Positions 1-7,990 of a stretch of DNA of 23,714 nucleotides are shown piece by piece; positions within the stretch are counted from its first letter, which is position 1, and each line of letters opens with the position of its first letter. Both the position numbers and the translations under genes were made by a program. Below the pieces are notes generated by a model. It worked only from the letters and a program-made list of their open reading frames with translations. It was not told the origin of the DNA and searched no databases. Source of the stretch: Chloroflexota bacterium (lineage in GTDB: Bacteria; Chloroflexota; Limnocylindria; Limnocylindrales; CSP1-4); NCBI GenBank assembly GCA_016200745.1, contig JACQEF010000342.1:1-23714 (forward strand), read 5' to 3'.

Positions 1-551
1 TCCTGCCCTATCTCGCGGCCGCCGGGATCATCCTGTTCACGCCGCTCTTCTTCGTGCTGGCGGTGTGGGTCTACAAGATCGTCCGGCCGCACGAGAAGAT
101 CGGCGAGGTGTGGGAACGGAACCTGGCCGAGGAAGCCCTGCTGGCGGAGGTCGAGGCGATCCACCACTGCCCGACCTGCGAGCGCCGGATCGACGACGAA
201 TGGATCATCTGCCCGACCTGCCGGACGCGCCTCAACCGGGTCTGCCCGAACTGCAGCCGGCTGGTTGGTCTGGATTGGTCGTTGTGCGCCTGGTGCGGCA
301 AGGACTTCGAGCGTCGCCCCGCCGCGGCAGTGGGTCTGGAGCCGCTGCCTGGCGTCCGTGAGCCTTCCGGTCGGATCGCGGCGGCCATGCCCGACGCCGC
401 GCCGCGCCCCGCGTCGACCGCCGCGCCCGCGGCCCGGACCAGCGTCCGCCCCTCGACGGCGTCGCGCGCCACCGGCTCCTCGCGGTCGGCCGGCCCCTCG
501 CGCGCGGCCGGCGGCGTCCCGTCCGCCCAGGATCCTCTGCCCGAACGTTGA
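1..551 (+). CDS. Membrane-anchored double zinc-ribbon protein, 5' truncated
   Basis: The reading frame is open from the first bases of the window (codons begin at position 3), so the true start lies upstream. The visible part opens with a hydrophobic stretch of about 20 residues, consistent with a membrane segment ending near a VYKIVRP boundary. Four Cys pairs follow, encoded at about 168-179, 210-221, 243-254 and 285-296: CPTC, CPTC, CPNC and CAWC. This is the layout of a double zinc-ribbon (DZR-like) domain, which usually binds two Zn ions and mediates protein or nucleic-acid contacts. The last 80 or so residues are low-complexity Ala/Pro/Arg/Ser. The stop overlaps the TTG start of the next gene, so the two are probably co-translated. 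The specific role is unknown; only the zinc ribbon and the membrane segment can be called. Confidence 0.8.
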   Translation, partial: LPYLAAAGIILFTPLFFVLAVWVYKIVRPHEKIGEVWERNLAEEALLAEVEAIHHCPTCERRIDDEWIICPTCRTRLNRVCPNCSRLVGLDWSLCAWCGKDFERRPAAAVGLEPLPGVREPSGRIAAAMPDAAPRPASTAAPAARTSVRPSTASRATGSSRSAGPSRAAGGVPSAQDPLPER

Positions 552-1570
552 CCACGCCCGTCTCGGGTCCCGAGCCGGACGCCTCGACTGAGCCGCCTCC
601 GAGCCCCCCGGTCGACGATCGGCTCGGGGCGTCGTACTTCACGATCGAAGGCCGCCAGGCGCCCGCGCTGTTCGTCATCGGCTGGCTGGCGTCGATCGTC
701 GGCGGCGTCATCATCGCGATCGCCGTCTCGGCCGACCGCGGTCTCGCTTCCGCGCTGGCCCTGCTCGGCGGGCTCGTGCTCGTCTCGATCGGCCTGGTGG
801 CCGCCGCGGGCTCTCAGGGGATCGAGCGCCGTGCCCGCGGCGTGGCGGGCTACGCCGGACCGTCGCCCCTCCTCGTGTTCGCCGCCTCGATTCCCGTCTC
901 GGTCTTCGCGATCGTCGTGCTGGCGCTTCCGCTCGATGCCGCCGGGGTTGCCCTCGACGGTCCGCTCGGCGCCGTCCTGTCGGTCACGGTCCAGGCAGCC
1001 GTCTACCTCGGCCTGGTACGCCTGCTGGTCGTGGATACCGGCGCGCTCGACTGGCGGGCGATGGGGGTCGTGCGTCCAAACCTCCAGGCGCTCGCCGATG
1101 TCGCCGGCGGGGCGCTCTGGGCGATCCCGGTCATCGTCCTCACGATCCCGATCTCGGCGATCCTGTTGGCCGTCTTCCCGGTTACCCCGGAGAGCCCGCT
1201 GCCACCGACCGGCACGGCGAGCGGTTTCGCGCTCTCGTTGCTGGCCGGCGTGCTGGTCGCGCCATTCGGCGAGGAGGTCCTGTTCCGTGGATTTGCCACG
1301 ACGGCCTGGGTGCGTGGCATGGGGGTCCGTGGCGGCATCGTGCGGGCGGCGCTCGTGTTTGCCGTCGCCCACGTCCTGACCATCTCCGGGGCCACGACCG
1401 CCGACGCGTTCGGGCTCGCGGTGGTCGGGTTCGCGACGCGGCTGCCGATCGCGCTGGCGCTGGGTTGGCTGTTCGTGCGGCGCGGCACGATCTGGTCGTC
1501 GTTCGGGCTCCACGCCGCGTTCAACCTGGTCCTGCTGGTGCTCGCCGAGGTCGCCAGCCGGTCGATCTGA
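548..1570 (+). CDS. CPBP family intramembrane metalloprotease (CAAX protease/Abi-like)
   Basis: A 340-residue polytopic membrane protein. The three CPBP motifs are present in order: EExxxR (E242, E243, R247), a His in FAVAH (H275) and HxxxN (H322, N326). These residues normally form the metal-dependent active site inside the membrane. The family includes CAAX prenyl endopeptidases and bacterial Abi proteins; the bacterial substrate is usually unknown. The first 30 residues are Pro/Ser/Asp-rich and probably cytoplasmic. The TTG start overlaps the upstream TGA within TTGA, which supports this start despite the rare codon. Family is confident, substrate is not. Confidence 0.9.
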   Translation: MTTPVSGPEPDASTEPPPSPPVDDRLGASYFTIEGRQAPALFVIGWLASIVGGVIIAIAVSADRGLASALALLGGLVLVSIGLVAAAGSQGIERRARGVAGYAGPSPLLVFAASIPVSVFAIVVLALPLDAAGVALDGPLGAVLSVTVQAAVYLGLVRLLVVDTGALDWRAMGVVRPNLQALADVAGGALWAIPVIVLTIPISAILLAVFPVTPESPLPPTGTASGFALSLLAGVLVAPFGEEVLFRGFATTAWVRGMGVRGGIVRAALVFAVAHVLTISGATTADAFGLAVVGFATRLPIALALGWLFVRRGTIWSSFGLHAAFNLVLLVLAEVASRSI

Positions 1571-1781
1571 GGGGCGGACATGGTGAGAGACGACCGGTGA
1601 GCCCCGGTGCACGGCCGGTTGAGTCCCCGATGAGGGCCCGTCCGTAGGCTTCGCATCGTCCTCGTGGTCCGGAGGGCGGGGGGAATCGGCGGGCTCCCGT
1701 CGTCCGGGCCCGGGGACGCCCGACGCCGTCGACCGCCACTGATCACCGTTGACCGCTGCTCACTCACGACTGGAGGCGACC

Positions 1782-2540
1782 GTGGCCCGTGCGCTCGATC
1801 CGGGCTTCGCGCCGGGGCCCGCGGCCGGCCGGGTCATTCGCGAGGTGCCGCTTGCGGAACGCCCGCGGGAGCGACTTGCCCTGCGCGGCGTCGGCGGGTT
1901 GACCTCGGCGGAACTGATCGGGCTGGTCTGGGGTTCGGGTACTCGCGGGCGTTCGGCGGTCGACCTCGCCGCCGACGCCCTCGCGGCGCACGACGGACTG
2001 GCGGGGCTCGCGCGTGCCTCGGAGCCGGAGCTGGCCACAGTGTCGGGCGTCGGCCCCGCCAAGGCCGCGCAGCTCGTCGCCGCGTTCGAGCTCGGCCGGC
2101 GGCTCCTCGCCGACTGGCCGGCGGCGCGCTGGACGATCCGCGGCCCGTCGGACGTGGCCGAGCGGCTGATTCTCCAGATGGGACGGCTGGAACGAGAGGA
2201 GCTCCGCGTCGTGATGCTCGACACCAAGAACCACGTGCTGCGGGTGGCGACCGTCTACCAGGGCAACGTCAGCTCGTCGCTGGTCCGGGTGGGCGAGCTG
2301 TTCCGGGACGCGGTCCGGCTCAACGCGGCAGGCGTGATCCTGGTTCACAACCACCCGTCCGGCGATCCGACCCCCTCGCCCGACGACCTGCACCTGACTG
2401 CCGAGGCCCTGGCCGCCGGCCGGCTGCTCGACATCGCTCTCCTCGACCACCTGGTGATCGGCCACGATGCCTACGTCTCGTTGCGCGACCGCGGCGTGAT
2501 GTTCGACCGGCCGGGCGCGCCGGTCCGGGCCGCGAGCTGA
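1782..2540 (+). CDS. radC: RadC family protein (JAB/MPN domain)
   Basis: A 252-residue RadC/UPF0758 protein. The N-terminal part has a helix-hairpin-helix region (VSGVGPAKAAQL), and the C-terminal part is the JAB1/MPN-like metal-binding domain with HxH-x7-S-x2-D: H189, H191, S199 and D202. RadC was once named for radiation resistance, but its biochemical function is still unclear. GTG at 1782 is chosen because GGAGG at 1772-1776 sits 5 nt upstream; the frame could be extended to a TTG at 1749, which has no such site. It lies upstream of mreB, a neighbourhood also seen in other bacteria. About 210 bp upstream (1571-1781) hold no gene that I can support. Confidence 0.93.
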   Translation: MARALDPGFAPGPAAGRVIREVPLAERPRERLALRGVGGLTSAELIGLVWGSGTRGRSAVDLAADALAAHDGLAGLARASEPELATVSGVGPAKAAQLVAAFELGRRLLADWPAARWTIRGPSDVAERLILQMGRLEREELRVVMLDTKNHVLRVATVYQGNVSSSLVRVGELFRDAVRLNAAGVILVHNHPSGDPTPSPDDLHLTAEALAAGRLLDIALLDHLVIGHDAYVSLRDRGVMFDRPGAPVRAAS

Positions 2541-2634
2541 CCGCGCCGAACGGCGCCGACCCACCGCCGAACCAAACCGTTCCCCGCGCGGCCGCGCACC
2601 CGACCCCTGCGAGCGCCACCTTCAGGCACGGCTG

Positions 2635-2662
2635 CGGTCATGACCGGACGAGCGGGTATACT
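2635..2662 (+). promoter_or_regulatory. Putative mreB promoter with 12-bp palindrome
   Basis: TATACT at 2657-2662 matches the sigma-70 -10 consensus closely (TATAAT with one change) and stands out in this GC-rich DNA. No TTGACA-like -35 is visible. Instead a perfect 12-bp palindrome, CGGTCATGACCG, occupies 2635-2646, covering the position where a -35 box would lie. It could be a regulator site. The predicted transcript would have a leader of roughly 95 nt before mreB. Inferred from sequence only. Confidence 0.45.
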
Positions 2663-2765
2663 GCCCGGGCTTCCCTGCCTGACCCGGATGTCATCGCGTG
2701 ACTCGCCCAATCTCGGCGACGTCTCGTCGCGATGGACCGCCACCACGAAGGACCCGCCCGGAATC

Positions 2766-3818
2766 ATGCTCGATCGCTTGCTCGGCCTCTTCTCACGCGA
2801 CATCGGCATCGACCTCGGGACGGCCAACACCCTGGTTCACGTCCGGGATCGCGGCATCGTCATCAGCGAGCCCTCGGTCGTGGCCATCGACGCCAAGACG
2901 CGGCGGGTTTTGGCGGTCGGCGCCGAGGCGAAGCGGATGGTCGGCCGCACCCCGGCCAACATCGTCGCGATCCGGCCTCTGCGTGACGGCGTGATCAGTC
3001 ACTTCGACGTGACCGAGCAGATGATCAAGTACTTCGTCGACCGGGTCCACGACCGGGTCGGCACGATCGCCCGTCCGCGAATGCTGCTGGGCATCCCGTC
3101 CGGCGTGACCGAGGTCGAGAAGCGCGCCGTCCGCGACGCCGCGCTCAACGCCGGCGCCCGCTGGGCGCGCCTGATCGAGGAGCCGATGGCCGCCGCGATC
3201 GGCGCCGGTCTGCCGGTCAGCGAACCGTCAGGTTCGCTCATCGTGGACATTGGGGGTGGCACCACCGAGGTCGCCGTCATCAGCCTCGGCGGCATCGTCG
3301 TGAGCCGGAGCATCCGGATCGGTGGCGACGAGATGGACCAGGACATCGTCGCGTTCGCCCGCCGCGAGTACAACCTGTTCCTTGGCGAGCGGACCGCGGA
3401 GGACATCAAGATCGCGATCGGGTCGGCCTACCCGGGCGACTGGGACGCCCAGCGCGTGGCGCTCCGCGGCCGGGACCTGCTGACCGGCCTGCCACGCAGC
3501 GTGGAGGTCGGCGCCGACCAGATCCGCGAGGCGATCGAGCCGTCGGTCCAGCAGATCGTCGACACGGTCAAGGACACGATCGAGGAGACCCCGCCCGAGC
3601 TGGTCGCCGACATCATGGACCAGGGGATCGTGCTCGCCGGCGGCGGCGCGCTCCTCGCCGGGCTCGACCGCCGCGTCGCCGAGGCCACCCAGATGCCCGT
3701 CCACGTCGCCGACGACCCGCTCACCTGCGTGGCCCGCGGGACCGGGGTCGTCCTCCAGAGCATGGACGCCATGGACCGCGTGCTCGTCTCCGAGACGTAC
3801 TCCCGCCCGCCACGCTGA
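2766..3818 (+). CDS. mreB: Rod shape-determining protein MreB
   Basis: A 350-residue actin-like ATPase, the usual length for MreB. Visible signatures are the phosphate-1 loop (IGIDLGTANT), the phosphate-2 loop (VDIGGGTTEVAVI) and the C-terminal adenosine loop (GIVLAGGGALLAG). The N-terminal MLDRLLGLFSRDI looks like the amphipathic membrane-targeting extension found in many MreB proteins. MreB forms membrane-associated filaments that guide elongation-phase peptidoglycan synthesis with MreC, RodA and PBP2. ATG 2766 is chosen because the protein then begins like other MreBs; the frame stays open upstream to 2640, but that stretch looks like leader. mreC follows 25 nt later. The gene implies rod-like or otherwise directed wall growth. 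Confidence 0.97.
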   Translation: MLDRLLGLFSRDIGIDLGTANTLVHVRDRGIVISEPSVVAIDAKTRRVLAVGAEAKRMVGRTPANIVAIRPLRDGVISHFDVTEQMIKYFVDRVHDRVGTIARPRMLLGIPSGVTEVEKRAVRDAALNAGARWARLIEEPMAAAIGAGLPVSEPSGSLIVDIGGGTTEVAVISLGGIVVSRSIRIGGDEMDQDIVAFARREYNLFLGERTAEDIKIAIGSAYPGDWDAQRVALRGRDLLTGLPRSVEVGADQIREAIEPSVQQIVDTVKDTIEETPPELVADIMDQGIVLAGGGALLAGLDRRVAEATQMPVHVADDPLTCVARGTGVVLQSMDAMDRVLVSETYSRPPR

Positions 3819-3843
3819 ACGCCGGCGCCGCCGAGGGGATTCG

Positions 3844-4845
3844 ATGACCTCGTTGCTCGCCAACCGGACCACCCGCCGACGCGGGATGGCGTTCGCCATC
3901 CTCCTGGTGATCAGCAGCCTGCTGATGGCGTTCTCGTCGAACCCGGCCGTGCGCGAGGTCCAGAACGGCGTCAGCTTCGCCTTCCGCCCGATCCAGGGCG
4001 CCGTCCACGACGTGGCGGCCGGGGTCGCTTCGATGGTCTCGGCCGTCTCGGAGATCGACCGGCTCCGCGTCGAGAACGAGGCGCTGCTCCAGGAGAACCA
4101 GCGCCTGACGTCGGAGAACGCGCGGCTCGACGAGATCCGGCGCGAGAACGTGCTGCTGACCGGGCTCCTCCAATTGAAGGCCGGCGTCGACTTCAAGACG
4201 GCGGCGGCTACCGTGATCGCCCGCGAGTCGTCCGAGTTCCGCCGCCTTGTCGTCCTCGACCGCGGCACGAACGAGGGGATCGCCGTGGGCGACGTCGCGA
4301 TCGCCGCGGGCGGTGCGCTCGCGGGGCGGGTCGTGGAGGTCGGGCCCGATAGCGCCAAGGTCGTGCTCGTCAGCGATTCGAGTTCCACGGTGATCGGGCA
4401 GCTCACCAGCAACGCGGCCACCGGACAGGTGGTGGGCGGACTCGACGACGGGGTCCTCGTCATGAGCCAGATCGACTCGAGCGAGAAGGTCGTCGTGGGC
4501 GACGAGGTCGTCACGGCCGGGATCGAGCTGGGTGGCGGGATCCGCTCGCCGTACCCGAAGGGCCTCCTGCTTGGCCAGGTGATCGACGTCCGACGCGACG
4601 CCAACGACGTCGTCCAGACCGCGTATCTCCAGCCGGCCGCCAACCTCGACAAGCTCGAGTACCTGCTGGTCATCCTCGACTACCAGGGCGGGCTGCCGCC
4701 AATCGAGGAGCAGCCCGTCCCGTGCCCGGACGCGAGCGGGACCTTGCCCCAGGGCGAGCAGCCGTGCTTCAGCCCGAACCCGAGCCCGTCGCAGAGCGCG
4801 AAGCCGAGCGTGCAGCCCAGCGTCGCGCCGAGCCCGTCGCGCTGA
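3844..4845 (+). CDS. mreC: Rod shape-determining protein MreC
   Basis: A 333-residue MreC. A short basic N-terminus is followed by one transmembrane helix (about 15-31), a coiled coil rich in Leu/Glu/Asn (about 68-110) and the paired beta-barrel periplasmic/extracellular domain (about 115-280). MreC links cytoplasmic MreB to the wall-synthesis enzymes. The last 40 or so residues are a Ser/Pro/Gln-rich tail beyond the conserved domain, probably disordered and outside the membrane. GAGGGG at 3833-3838 lies 5 nt before the ATG. mreD does not follow; lepB does, 10 nt downstream. Confidence 0.95.
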   Translation: MTSLLANRTTRRRGMAFAILLVISSLLMAFSSNPAVREVQNGVSFAFRPIQGAVHDVAAGVASMVSAVSEIDRLRVENEALLQENQRLTSENARLDEIRRENVLLTGLLQLKAGVDFKTAAATVIARESSEFRRLVVLDRGTNEGIAVGDVAIAAGGALAGRVVEVGPDSAKVVLVSDSSSTVIGQLTSNAATGQVVGGLDDGVLVMSQIDSSEKVVVGDEVVTAGIELGGGIRSPYPKGLLLGQVIDVRRDANDVVQTAYLQPAANLDKLEYLLVILDYQGGLPPIEEQPVPCPDASGTLPQGEQPCFSPNPSPSQSAKPSVQPSVAPSPSR

Positions 4846-4855
4846 GCCGCGCCGC

Positions 4856-5428
4856 ATGACCAACCGGCCGCGGCTCGGGTGTCTCTTCGAGATCGTCGAG
4901 ACGGTCGTCCTCACGCTGATCATCTTCCTGGCCATCCAGACCTTCGTCGCCCAGCCGTATCGGGTGGAGCAGGGTTCGATGGAGCGCACCCTCGAGCCGG
5001 ACCAGTACGTCCTGGTCGACAAGCTGACGCCCCGTATCGAGCCCTACCAGCGCGGGGACGTCGTCGTGTTCGCGCCGCCGGCCGGCTACGAGCGGGCGGG
5101 CGGGGCGCCGTTCATCAAGCGGGTGATCGGCGTCGGCGGCGACACCGTCGAGATCAGGAACGGCGAGGTCATCGTCAACGGGAAGCCCTTGGCCGAGCCC
5201 TATCTCTTCGCCGATGCGCCGGGAGACCCTCCCGAGCCCACGGTCGCCACCCAGGAGTCCTGGACCGTGCCCGCCGGCGAGCTCTTCGTGCTGGGCGACC
5301 ACCGGGCGGTGTCCGAGGATTCGCGGACGTTCGGGACGGTGCCGATCTCGAGCGTCATCGGCCGCGCCTGGCTGCGCTACTGGCCGGTCAACGTGTTCGG
5401 GGTGCTCCAGACGCCGACGTATCGCTAG
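4856..5428 (+). CDS. lepB: Signal peptidase I
   Basis: A 190-residue type I signal peptidase with one N-terminal membrane helix (about 15-31). The catalytic Ser is S41 in GSMERTL, and the general-base Lys is K88 in FIKRVIGVGGD. The downstream box GDHRAVSEDSR matches the family's GDNRxxSxDSR. It removes signal peptides from exported proteins at the outer face of the membrane. Its placement directly after mreC suggests it belongs to the same transcript. It would be expected to process secreted proteins such as those at 9668 and 12061. It converges on the minus-strand gene ending at 5439, with only 10 nt between them. Confidence 0.95.
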   Translation: MTNRPRLGCLFEIVETVVLTLIIFLAIQTFVAQPYRVEQGSMERTLEPDQYVLVDKLTPRIEPYQRGDVVVFAPPAGYERAGGAPFIKRVIGVGGDTVEIRNGEVIVNGKPLAEPYLFADAPGDPPEPTVATQESWTVPAGELFVLGDHRAVSEDSRTFGTVPISSVIGRAWLRYWPVNVFGVLQTPTYR

Positions 5429-5438
5429 GCGTCGCAAC

Positions 5439-6054
5439 TCAGAGCCGAATCTCGAACTCCCAGGGTCCCGTGAGCCGCTCGACTGGGCCGGGGAACGGGG
5501 CCGTGAACGAGGCGACGCGGAGGGTCAGGACGCTGGCGTCCGAGGGCGGTGCCGGCGAGAACCGGATGTCGTAGCGGCTCGCCCCGGTCCCGCCGCCACC
5601 TGACCCCTGGCCCGCCGCCGCGTACGCCGTGCCACGGTCGTCGGCCACGGGTGTGCGTGACGATCCCCGCGACGCCGCCGTCCTCGCGGATCTCCACGGC
5701 GACGAGCTCGGCGCGGACGTCCGCGGCCTGCACGCTCCTCCCGACGGCGATCACGCGACGAAGCTCGCTCGCGTCGTCGGCGGCGACCCGAATCCAGTCG
5801 CGGTGGTAGCGCTCGATCACCTCGTGGCCGGGCGGCCTGGCCGATGATCCGGCGCCCGACCAGGACACGTAGCCTGCCCCACCGCCGGTCCGCGGGTTCA
5901 TCGCCAGGAGGGCGCCGATCCAGGCCACGCCGAGGAGCGCTCCAACGATCACCCCGATCCCGATCTGGACGCCGAAGCCGGCAACGAGCAGCACCGTGGT
6001 CAACAGGACGATCCCGACCACGAAGACCGTCGGAGCCCTCGATGCCACGTGCAC
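5439..6054 (-). pseudogene. Small two-helix membrane protein, apparently frameshifted
   Basis: Read on the minus strand from GTG 6054, the protein has two hydrophobic helices (starting near PTVFVVGIVLL and IGVIVGALLGV), then a soluble part beginning HEVIERYHRDWIRVAADDASEL. Around 5646-5655 the sensible frame stops and continues in another: after ...GIVTHT, the next frame gives VADDRGTAYAAAGQG and a well-behaved tail ending WEFEIRL at 5439. A single extra base in the GGG run at 5649-5651 would explain it, restoring THTVADDRGTAY. Without correction the first frame runs to 5425 with an Arg/Pro-rich shadow tail. It is either a recent pseudogene or a sequencing/assembly error. I do not recognise a named family. 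GTG 6054 is favoured over a TTG at 6111 because a TAGGCT box lies 7 nt upstream. Confidence 0.65.
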
Positions 6055-6061
6055 GGCGGTC

Positions 6062-6067
6062 AGCCTA
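6062..6067 (-). promoter_or_regulatory. Putative -10 box of a leaderless minus-strand promoter
   Basis: Minus-strand TAGGCT (plus AGCCTA) ends 7 nt before GTG 6054. A CTGGCA about 18 nt upstream of it matches the -35 consensus at 4 of 6 positions. Transcription would begin at or next to the start codon. It is divergent to the rmlA promoter. Confidence 0.4.
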
Positions 6068-6142
6068 TCCCGAGGTGCCCCCGCCTGCCAGCCCGAAGCG
6101 ACGGCGGTCAATCCGTCCGGCCGTCGGCCACCTCGCGACTGC

Positions 6143-6148
6143 TACCCT
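6143..6148 (+). promoter_or_regulatory. Putative -10 box of the leaderless rmlABDC promoter
   Basis: TACCCT ends 8 nt before the rmlA ATG at 6157. No Shine-Dalgarno sequence precedes that ATG, and the spacing would put the transcription start at or next to the start codon. No clear -35 box is visible. Confidence 0.45.
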
Positions 6149-6156
6149 TCGCCACG

Positions 6157-6918
6157 ATGAAGGGCATCGTTCTCGCCGGCGGCACCGCGACGCGGCTCTA
6201 CCCGCTCACGATCGTCACCAACAAGCACCTGTTGCCGATCTACGACCGGCCCATGATCTACTACCCGATCGAGACGCTGGCCGGGATGGGCGTTCGCGAG
6301 GTGATGGTCGTCGTCGGCGGCAAGAGCGTCGGCGACGTCGTCGAGCTGCTTGCGGACGGCGCGGCGTTCGGGCTCGACCTCACCTACCGCTACCAGCCGG
6401 GTCCGCTCGGGATCGCGCACGCGATCGGGCTGGCCCGTGACTTCGTGGGCGACGACGCGTTCTGCTGCGTCCTCGGCGACAACATCCTGCGCGGTCCGGC
6501 GCTGGCGGACGTCGCCGCGGACTTCGAGACTGGCCAGTACGACGCGGGCACGCTGCTGTACCGGGTGCCCGATCCCGAGCGGTTCGGCGTGGCCGAGCTG
6601 GACGCCGATGGCCGGGTCGTCGGGTTCGAGGAGAAGCCCGAGCAGCCCAAGAGCGACCTGATCCCGATCGGGGTCTACTTCCTGCGACCGGACGCCTTTG
6701 CCGTGATCGACGGGCTGGCGCCGAGCGCTCGCGGGGAGTTCGAGATCACCGACGTGCTCAACCACTACATCGCCGGCGGACGCCTGTTCACCCGGATCTA
6801 CGAGGGGCATTGGACCGACGCCGGCACGGTTCCGTCGCTGCTCCGCGCCGCCGCGCTGGCGGCCGAGGACGACGCCGCCGGCCGCCTGTCGCCCCCGGCG
6901 ATCCGGCCGTTGAGCTGA
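6157..6918 (+). CDS. rmlA: Glucose-1-phosphate thymidylyltransferase (RmlA-like nucleotidyltransferase)
   Basis: A 253-residue sugar-nucleotide transferase that would make dTDP-glucose from dTTP and glucose-1-phosphate, the first step to dTDP-L-rhamnose. The nucleotide-binding loop is at residues 8-17 (GGTATRLYPL), followed by NKHLLPIYDRPMIYYPI, LGDNI, the GFEEKP substrate loop, IGVYFL and WTDAGT near the end. It is shorter than the roughly 290-residue enterobacterial RmlA, like other short forms in high-GC bacteria. The frame is open upstream to 6049, but similarity to the family begins exactly at ATG 6157. It begins an operon of four rml genes. The exact nucleotide specificity cannot be read from sequence, but the context fixes it well. 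Confidence 0.93.
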   Translation: MKGIVLAGGTATRLYPLTIVTNKHLLPIYDRPMIYYPIETLAGMGVREVMVVVGGKSVGDVVELLADGAAFGLDLTYRYQPGPLGIAHAIGLARDFVGDDAFCCVLGDNILRGPALADVAADFETGQYDAGTLLYRVPDPERFGVAELDADGRVVGFEEKPEQPKSDLIPIGVYFLRPDAFAVIDGLAPSARGEFEITDVLNHYIAGGRLFTRIYEGHWTDAGTVPSLLRAAALAAEDDAAGRLSPPAIRPLS

Positions 6919-6919
6919 C

Positions 6920-7990
6920 GTGGCGAACGAGCGCCCGTTCGAGCGCCTGCTGGTGACCGGGGGAGCCGGTTTCATCGGCTCCTGCTACGTGCGCGATGTC
7001 CTCGGGCGGCGCGACGGGACCCGGATCACCGTCCTCGACAAGCTGACCTATGCCGGCAACGAGGCAAACCTCGCGCCCGTCCGCGCGGACCCGGAGATGG
7101 CCGCCCGGCTGACCTTCGTCCACGGCGACATCGCCGACGCCGACGCCGTCCGCCCCCTGGTCGACGCCGTGGATGCCGTGGTCAACTTCGCCGCCGAGAC
7201 CCACGTCGACCGCTCGATCCTCGAGCCGGAGGCGTTCCTCGCCACCGGCGTGATCGGGGTCCACGTCCTGCTGGACGCCTGTCGCGCCGCGACCGGCCAC
7301 CCGAGGTTCGTCCAGGTCTCGACCGACGAGGTCTACGGGTCCGTGCCCGAGGGCCACGCCCGCGAGGAGGCGCCCCTCGCGCCGCGCTCGCCGTACGCTG
7401 CGGCCAAGGCCGCCGGCGAGCTCCTCGTCCGGAGCTACGTCATCACCCACGTGGTCGACGCGGTGGTCACCCGCGGCGCGAACACCTACGGTCCGTACCA
7501 CCATCCCGAGAAGCTGATCCCGCTGTTCATCACCAACGCCATCGACGACCTGCCGTTGCCGCTCTACGGCGACGGCCTCCAGCACCGCGACTGGCTGTAC
7601 GTCTCGGACCACGCCGCCGCGGTCGACCATGTCCTGCGCCACGGAATCGCCGGCGAGACGTACAACGTGGTCGGCGGCGCGGAGCGGGCGAACCGCGAGG
7701 TGGTGACCGCCCTGCTCGAGCGGCTCGGCAAGCCGTGGTCGCTGGTCCGCGAGGTCGAGGACCGGCCGGGCCACGATCGCCGCTACGCGATGGACGGCGC
7801 CAAGCTGGCGAGCCTCGGCTGGCGCGCCGCCACGACGTTCGAGGACGGCCTCGCCGCGACGGTCGACTGGTTCGTGGCGAACGAGGCGTGGTGGCGCGCC
7901 ACGAAGGCGGGCGACTGGGACGGCTGGTACGAGCGGCAATACGGCCGCCGGCTGGCGAACGGACGGGCGGCCGCCCGCGACGGCGTCTGA
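6920..7990 (+). CDS. rmlB: dTDP-glucose 4,6-dehydratase
   Basis: A 356-residue extended short-chain dehydrogenase. It shows the Rossmann loop TGGAGFIG, the TDE active-site segment (T135, D136, E137) specific to 4,6-dehydratases, and the YxxxK pair (Y159, K163). Family signatures RGANTYGPYHHPEKLIP and QHRDWLYVSDH are also visible. It converts dTDP-glucose to dTDP-4-keto-6-deoxyglucose using bound NAD+. The GTG start lies 1 nt after the rmlA stop, and the stop overlaps the rmlD ATG, so it is translationally coupled on both sides. The final 15 residues are a basic extension. Confidence 0.96.
   Translation: MANERPFERLLVTGGAGFIGSCYVRDVLGRRDGTRITVLDKLTYAGNEANLAPVRADPEMAARLTFVHGDIADADAVRPLVDAVDAVVNFAAETHVDRSILEPEAFLATGVIGVHVLLDACRAATGHPRFVQVSTDEVYGSVPEGHAREEAPLAPRSPYAAAKAAGELLVRSYVITHVVDAVVTRGANTYGPYHHPEKLIPLFITNAIDDLPLPLYGDGLQHRDWLYVSDHAAAVDHVLRHGIAGETYNVVGGAERANREVVTALLERLGKPWSLVREVEDRPGHDRRYAMDGAKLASLGWRAATTFEDGLAATVDWFVANEAWWRATKAGDWDGWYERQYGRRLANGRAAARDGV

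Noticed and set aside
71..1612. Minus-strand open frame of about 510 codons opposite the first two genes
   Set aside because: It is rich in Arg/Asp/Gly without domain character and lies opposite a CPBP protease with all its motifs. Such frames are common in high-GC DNA.
3228..5022. Long minus-strand frames opposite mreB and mreC
   Set aside because: They are shadows of two well-conserved genes and show biased Arg/Ser or Arg/Asp composition with no recognisable domain.
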